This document shows, piece after piece, positions 63,401 through 64,000 of a stretch of DNA of 64,000 nt (positions are counted from its first letter, which is position 1; the number at the start of each line of letters is the position of its first letter). The stretch covers positions 806,001-870,000 of the forward strand of contig OW818654.1 in NCBI GenBank assembly GCA_942492935.1. Direction: 5' to 3'. Source of the stretch: JANJUO01 sp942492935 (GTDB lineage Bacteria > Bacteroidota > Ignavibacteria > Kapaibacteriales > UBA2268). Position numbers and translations under genes: made by a program. The notes below the pieces were generated by a model. It ran no database searches and was not told the DNA's origin. It saw only the letters and a list, made by a program, of their open reading frames with translations.

Positions 63401-63602
63401 GGAACTTTATAATATGGCTGGTCGTAGAATCCGTAGAGGTATTCGCGTAAGCAATAATAATGAAGCACAAGTAATCAATGATTTACCAGCTGGCACTTAT
63501 ACAGTAAAAGTTATGGGAATTGGTGGTATATTTAGCACTACAAGCCATTACAAGCTGAAAGTAACTACAAGTAATGATGAAATCTTTAGTGTAACTCCGT
63601 AA
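51477..63602 (+). CDS. Giant modular beta-strand-repeat surface protein (~4,040 aa)
   Basis: A signal peptide (LSIFLTLLMAFFATQNSWAA) is followed by four large modules, each opened by a W...NW...P...D motif (NWTAGSGNANWADAGNW ~30; FNGSASNSWENANNW ~668; WDGSAGNGLWSTAANW ~1596; YAGATNGKWSVDANW ~2576). Modules 1-3 consist of Thr/Gly/Ala-rich beta-helix-like repeats (TLTVGGNIS, LNNLTIGGN) and end with a VVNTGATGAYI domain (~520, ~1440, ~2410). The last module ends with an Fn3 domain (~3795-3910) and a bacterial pre-peptidase C-terminal (PPC) domain (~3918-4041). No T9SS domain is visible. Likely an adhesin or matrix protein. The ATG at 51477 follows gggaaaag; 51465 is an alternative. Confidence 0.9.
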   Translation: MKMKTNTFKLSIFLTLLMAFFATQNSWAAANNWTAGSGNANWADAGNWSDGIPTSDDDVTITTQAFELASIPNGVTVNSFTMTSGGNITTVGTFDVTGALVITANKLTTGGILTVGGNISGAGELDVTGQTLTAGGDITVTTLTTTNGTTLNLSGTVASLPALTIGDLTLSGSASITLGGALDIDDAGTGNGVLTISAGTLITNTQTLTVDGTTSIVGSLTGSTGTKTFTGDVTNTGSLNMTGAATIALGGSYSGAGTIATVATTNITVDGTSTPETVALPSSITTMGTLNIAATSPAVRIVTIADDLTIATLTFGANAAGSHTFTLGANTVIITNAFTGVANSTINASGSTVTFSGTTNFTAGTLTTTGGATGTSFDFGAAVTAFPATATALNNLTTAGNITLLADLTLAGNLTISAGALTVGANTLTVGGSATLAAASLTTDGTSKLVFTGSTEVTLPAATNTIGKLTINKPSGNVKLQAGTTTLGGVLGANGGLTISGAASLDLNGAHNVRLAQATTVISETGTGTVVNTGVAGAYIETSPGGSTDAEINASGIGVSITGGSGLAVFRYPQFLTNLETGKTSVGRVYAVSTLTNLTAITFNYKLDELFINQDLTLRLYECTNAAGAGATLKTATNSPSGTVSYTATWTGTKFFAFQGDQLSYTGYKYFNGSASNSWENANNWTPTGIPTTADSVLIPTGMSVVTGGAINAKSITLVGSASLVVGHAATIASAANGGIILKDRSQFIINAAVAVAIGSATYRGDIDMRDNSSFITTAAGSVTLSGTWTKAVGASISHVSPITYTFVGTTNLTLPSTVNSVVAVEVNKTGGASVTMTGDLTTVTTLTVTAGTLYTNGNDLTVTTTTSIVASATLDASGSGTNTFTTGITNNGTLKANGATNTFSAAFPAGGAGTYDLKNSTSGFTLGVGGAGTSTINAEGATITFTSTVAFGTVTLNTDSKTNLVFTIAPGSNTPAAGLTTNNLTIGGNITFGGNVTVYGNLTISAGSTTVNGKTVTVYGTYNPTGGTVVATAASSKLVLYGPITSWGTFTTDVNTDLEIRGTGTITPVSLTGVTAIGDVVMDRSGANLAAAGALAINSLAINKGTVTCAAAVTSVTTTTSIAKEGTLVANAATSVTFTQTLSGTGTIDADGNDNLIFTVAPTFTGNLMTGNSTILTYTAGGPLPASVTNLEHIILTTGTVTFNSNVTIVTAVGAAHLVANGSVFNVNGYTLTLTNGIVAGAIGGITLTNGSTLISSVAADFTGIAARLLTDETSNLVLYNTTTLTVANAVAKLNNVTLITAGALTLPAVNLAIYGNLTIGTGCTVTNSANTLTVYGNIINSGTPGLVLTNAGLTTLYGQITGAGTYTTSNATLLKIAGGGQQFSLPAGVTTLGTLTLNRVSGMKLNAALTLGNAAGTDLTLTSGDLDLNGYNITFAATGDIMTETVGSTVVNTGATGAYITTFPNAGAGIVIANVNASGIGVTNLNTSTNAIVRRYPQSVAISGQGNSISRIYYVYLDDANSSAIDFAYDDSQLNGNRPAALAVYRHTAIDFAAPTAITTTNSLRKSVTATAVTFGTAYYYTMVSTTYSAGTTKTWDGSAGNGLWSTAANWTPEAVPVMGDEVIIPTGYTVNLNANSEATNVTINGNSVLNTNAYALHLAGSLTVNSSATGAFTAGAGSSIIIEGGLNNTSTGTVDLATADCYLYVGGTITNTSTGSFSVDGGTYFTVNGATNAVLPSNFATLHTLVVNKTAGSTLTTSADLTISGPATLDVLSGELIIPSDFTLTVTGATNVANGATLTATGTATRTFNGTVTVDGAGVINLSGAGSRTFADDISISPTTAGATLNLENATVTVTDAASLAFGTTSTLNLKGTTIDFSSQQPLNFANGTTQFSENTNLTFSDFGVISNFPTVSQLQSLTLSGATTLTLASNLATTGNVTLSAGNLNIGAYTLTANGTFNGTSGTITHTTNSKLVLNGAVTAYPTLVPTVAGSLSITVGGTGALATLPVAYTNLYDIVMNRVGQDLVFGAGAVVNSMTVTSGEVTVLPTADFTVTTTTNVESAGTLDISATGADRLRTFTTGLAGAGTINGTGASAAALCRINLATTCSYSFTGTLTTNAYTDLIINATQANDVSIPSSVTALNRLYVSRTGTNTVTLNANLTLSGVTTEAQFDSGTLIVGANTLTFSNTYDTDLTGFVLNGLTSTLVFNSLADFNTATPTTQFYADETTSITFGGGANDIIGFPAVSNLNNLTINTSGVRQLDLRGSLTLAGNLTLNGNGTATNAIFNVPFVAANNLVVNGTVSNQGQLIINGTGTITLNGLMSGNGLYDTDNSTVIKVAGTSSRMQLPAGISVLGRLELDRDNGLQLNANLDLGDATTTNYDLYLLNGNVDLNGYVIAFTNALDKMSEAAEATVINTGATNALKGYVQTASTSGDNLILSGIGVLNFGTNNASNFIVRRYPKSIPITGVGISTARYYQILGTAPTPSSSSKFQLQYDNTELTSVASALKLYTSATDAFTITTAQTTSNGSNRTVNANTPTGKGNVAHTTFNGGNPAAGYYYVLAAAPSSGGVMKTYAGATNGKWSVDANWSPSGVPAKIDDVVIGESVVILDGSGVTYECNSLFLNHATSELKPNDNTVDGDLVSLRVMGDVTLNVPGAAIEGTNGKGRLNLLIGDGTTAGVTSTITSSNHYNTGAGLWMHDFTINAASVSFAGNYEVRLTGDLSMLSNSALDASGASIVMYGGYKSGGTQTISVPSSANLLFNVLKLENNAKVATASSFQVNDSLVVKKGSELIASNGTVMFNITGNPGWWVEDGATLRLWHVDMYGTAGILAPYGNIEIQGNLTKTGDADFAPTNGYVTFRNNGLREIVNTPSTAPENLKFWNLRVYTGSQVATSSNFQIQREIDVMASAEMKADNGTIYFVGGIPQYIKNVSTQTLEFNNLTISSGTVYTSNSWTVKGNLTVTSSLIADNGTITFTNTQEKVISNAGTTEFFKILVSDGSKVKTENGNNSFTVVNNATYPSNSGIEVQGNGQFNMNSTSVITFDSKAGVASGYPKTITKSSTGTMKFGAIALTGAANNEVTTASDFTMLGTIAGTFNNSGAGGYFNATGGTITFTGVTPTYINVSPAVTNFYGLATSGTTVLTLRDGDDLHIRGNVTVDGTSKLLAGGTSQKVYFDGTTQQIIGGNSTALNPIQFADVEVNKGTNSFTTNDEVLLTADVVINSDVAHELTLTNGILNLGSKTLTVGAGIISRMNGVINGGTGNYVVATHHENPLLEDNYFTINGTPTLYNLRIDAAHQTANHLTVNGELNLNLADLTIGSGANVNAPIKLTVLGDLTRTNGEITGSTTLSRLVLSGTGTVDNGLSNNYFTGTTATTVQLEVARQETLGGNLNIANGSSLRVNTGINTFDIGTNILTFDNNTFNMVMLSGGIDADAGTVVLPSIETVIPASMFANNIVKNLTLADATTIAGDVTITGALSGVQQITTNDNVLIFGPDATIPAYTSTYHIVGNLQRTVKSTATLFPIGGGSNNYRPITLNFANSGSEQVVLISSNNVDPTIGRGGNPKNAVNIVWTITPQGTNIADSLKAKFEWTSGAEATTNGGQIAIANASFPAKWDGTKWVDYRSKLNNFAVVDPRALTMSGNAISSVSDLNGVWAIFNAATNADADKDRAIELASQKLVITSMKPSTFKVNEAVKITVQLQNNLGQAITTASDFDVQLKLHQGATFATATATIPAGSSSVTFSGQIFTSAGANTQLLADTVGGSIYWQPGLSNIFNVYEATPPVQSTGVTFTNVNETSMSIAWTKGGTNDLVVLKADTLLAANEFPVNGTTYVANTICGAGSNLGNAVVIYNGTGNSVNVTGLAPNTKYYVYVFAYAGSNGTESYKTTAASGNPNATTTTGSYDDDATLGTNNTRETSKTIGTNTPVSGTIKTADDVDWFNFTVTSTAPNIRGTLVLTSDMGNYDMELYNMAGRRIRRGIRVSNNNEAQVINDLPAGTYTVKVMGIGGIFSTTSHYKLKVTTSNDEIFSVTP

Positions 63603-63651
63603 TTGTAAAGAAATTAAATAATAATTAAAAAATTAATAAGGAAAATTAATT

Positions 63652-64000
63652 ATGATAAACAAATCAATCAAAGAGAGAAAGCTGAGCAGGATTTTCAGCG
63701 CAATCTTATGGGTATTGGCGGGCTTTGTAGTAATGACTACAGATATGTTTGCACAGAACTACGAGTTCACGCTAAATCAGCGCCGTATGGGTGATACTAT
63801 TGGTGTTGAAGTATGGGCAAAATCATTAAATGGTAGCGCTCCAAGGTTATCGAACTTAACAGTTCCGATAGCTTATAATAAAGAATTTTTGGTACCGGCA
63901 GCATTAGTTGCCGGTTCCAATCCGACAAAAACTACAGACAGCATATTTTATGATATGGATGTTGCAAATCCTTATATATCAATAAATTCACCATATTCAG
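63652..64000 (+). CDS. Exported protein, cohesin-like N-terminus, cut by the window edge
   Basis: 116 codons are visible, open to the right edge. A signal peptide of about 35 residues (ILWVLAGFVVMTTDMFAQNY) precedes beta-strand sequence FTLNQRRMGDTIGVEVWAKS, which resembles the start of cohesin-like domains in secreted Bacteroidota proteins. It begins 49 bases after the giant gene's stop on the same strand, with aagg upstream, so the two are likely one operon. Whether it ends with a T9SS domain cannot be seen. Confidence 0.8.
   Translation, partial: MINKSIKERKLSRIFSAILWVLAGFVVMTTDMFAQNYEFTLNQRRMGDTIGVEVWAKSLNGSAPRLSNLTVPIAYNKEFLVPAALVAGSNPTKTTDSIFYDMDVANPYISINSPYS

Overview
The window is AT-rich, gene-dense bacterial DNA. 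It most resembles the Bacteroidota/Chlorobiota (FCB) group, possibly an Ignavibacteria- or Kapaibacteria-like lineage; that placement is inference. The supporting signs are three proteins with type IX secretion (T9SS) C-terminal sorting domains, a TonB-dependent receptor paired with a secreted beta-helix protein, a bacillithiol deacetylase (BshB1), a tricorn-type protease, lipoproteins with short lipoboxes, and weak ribosome binding sites. No rRNA, tRNA or CRISPR array was seen.

Left part (1-19 kb). A PTS regulatory pair (HPr and enzyme I, with no sugar permease nearby) precedes a thiolase. Enzyme I is split by a -1 frameshift at a run of seven A. Then come two T9SS cargo proteins, a flavoprotein, a YbgF-like lipoprotein, a glycosyltransferase, a CDF zinc transporter overlapping a dCMP deaminase, an LTxxQ lipoprotein and GatB. 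A minus-strand operon follows: MlaF-type ATPase, BshB1, a membrane protein of unknown function, and RqcH/NFACT.

Middle (19-43 kb). This holds a PAS histidine kinase, an SRPBCC-GyrI protein, a TMTC-like membrane/TPR protein, HemW, an exported phosphatase-fold protein lacking the catalytic Arg, a GDP-mannose 3,5-epimerase/GT10 pair, MurF, two small unknown genes, the TonB receptor/beta-helix pair, an intact-looking IS4-family element, and a tricorn protease. Two copies of a 345-352 bp MITE flank this section's first genes.

43-47 kb. A translationally coupled three-gene operon encodes a corrinoid-binding protein, a UroD/MtaA-fold protein that lacks the zinc ligands of the methyltransferases, and a soluble histidine kinase with a DUF1638-like N-terminus and a GAF-like domain. 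I read it as a corrinoid-based one-carbon or thiol/methyl sensing system rather than a catabolic one. It is the best candidate for an undescribed system here. A class III sirtuin follows.

47.8-51.2 kb. This is a repeat island: hairpin elements with 'agatggactccacct' termini, a composite duplication, and a MITE-like element with internal 43-bp tandem repeats whose two full copies differ in length by exactly one unit. Next comes a 55-bp two-hairpin repeat with a compensatory base-pair change. Embedded in the island are a zeta-toxin gene with a small overlapping upstream gene, and a 51-aa antitoxin-like gene.

51.2-64 kb. A GC-richer leader with a small ORF precedes one 12-kb gene for a modular, repetitive surface protein (about 4,040 aa). 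Another exported protein follows and runs off the right edge.
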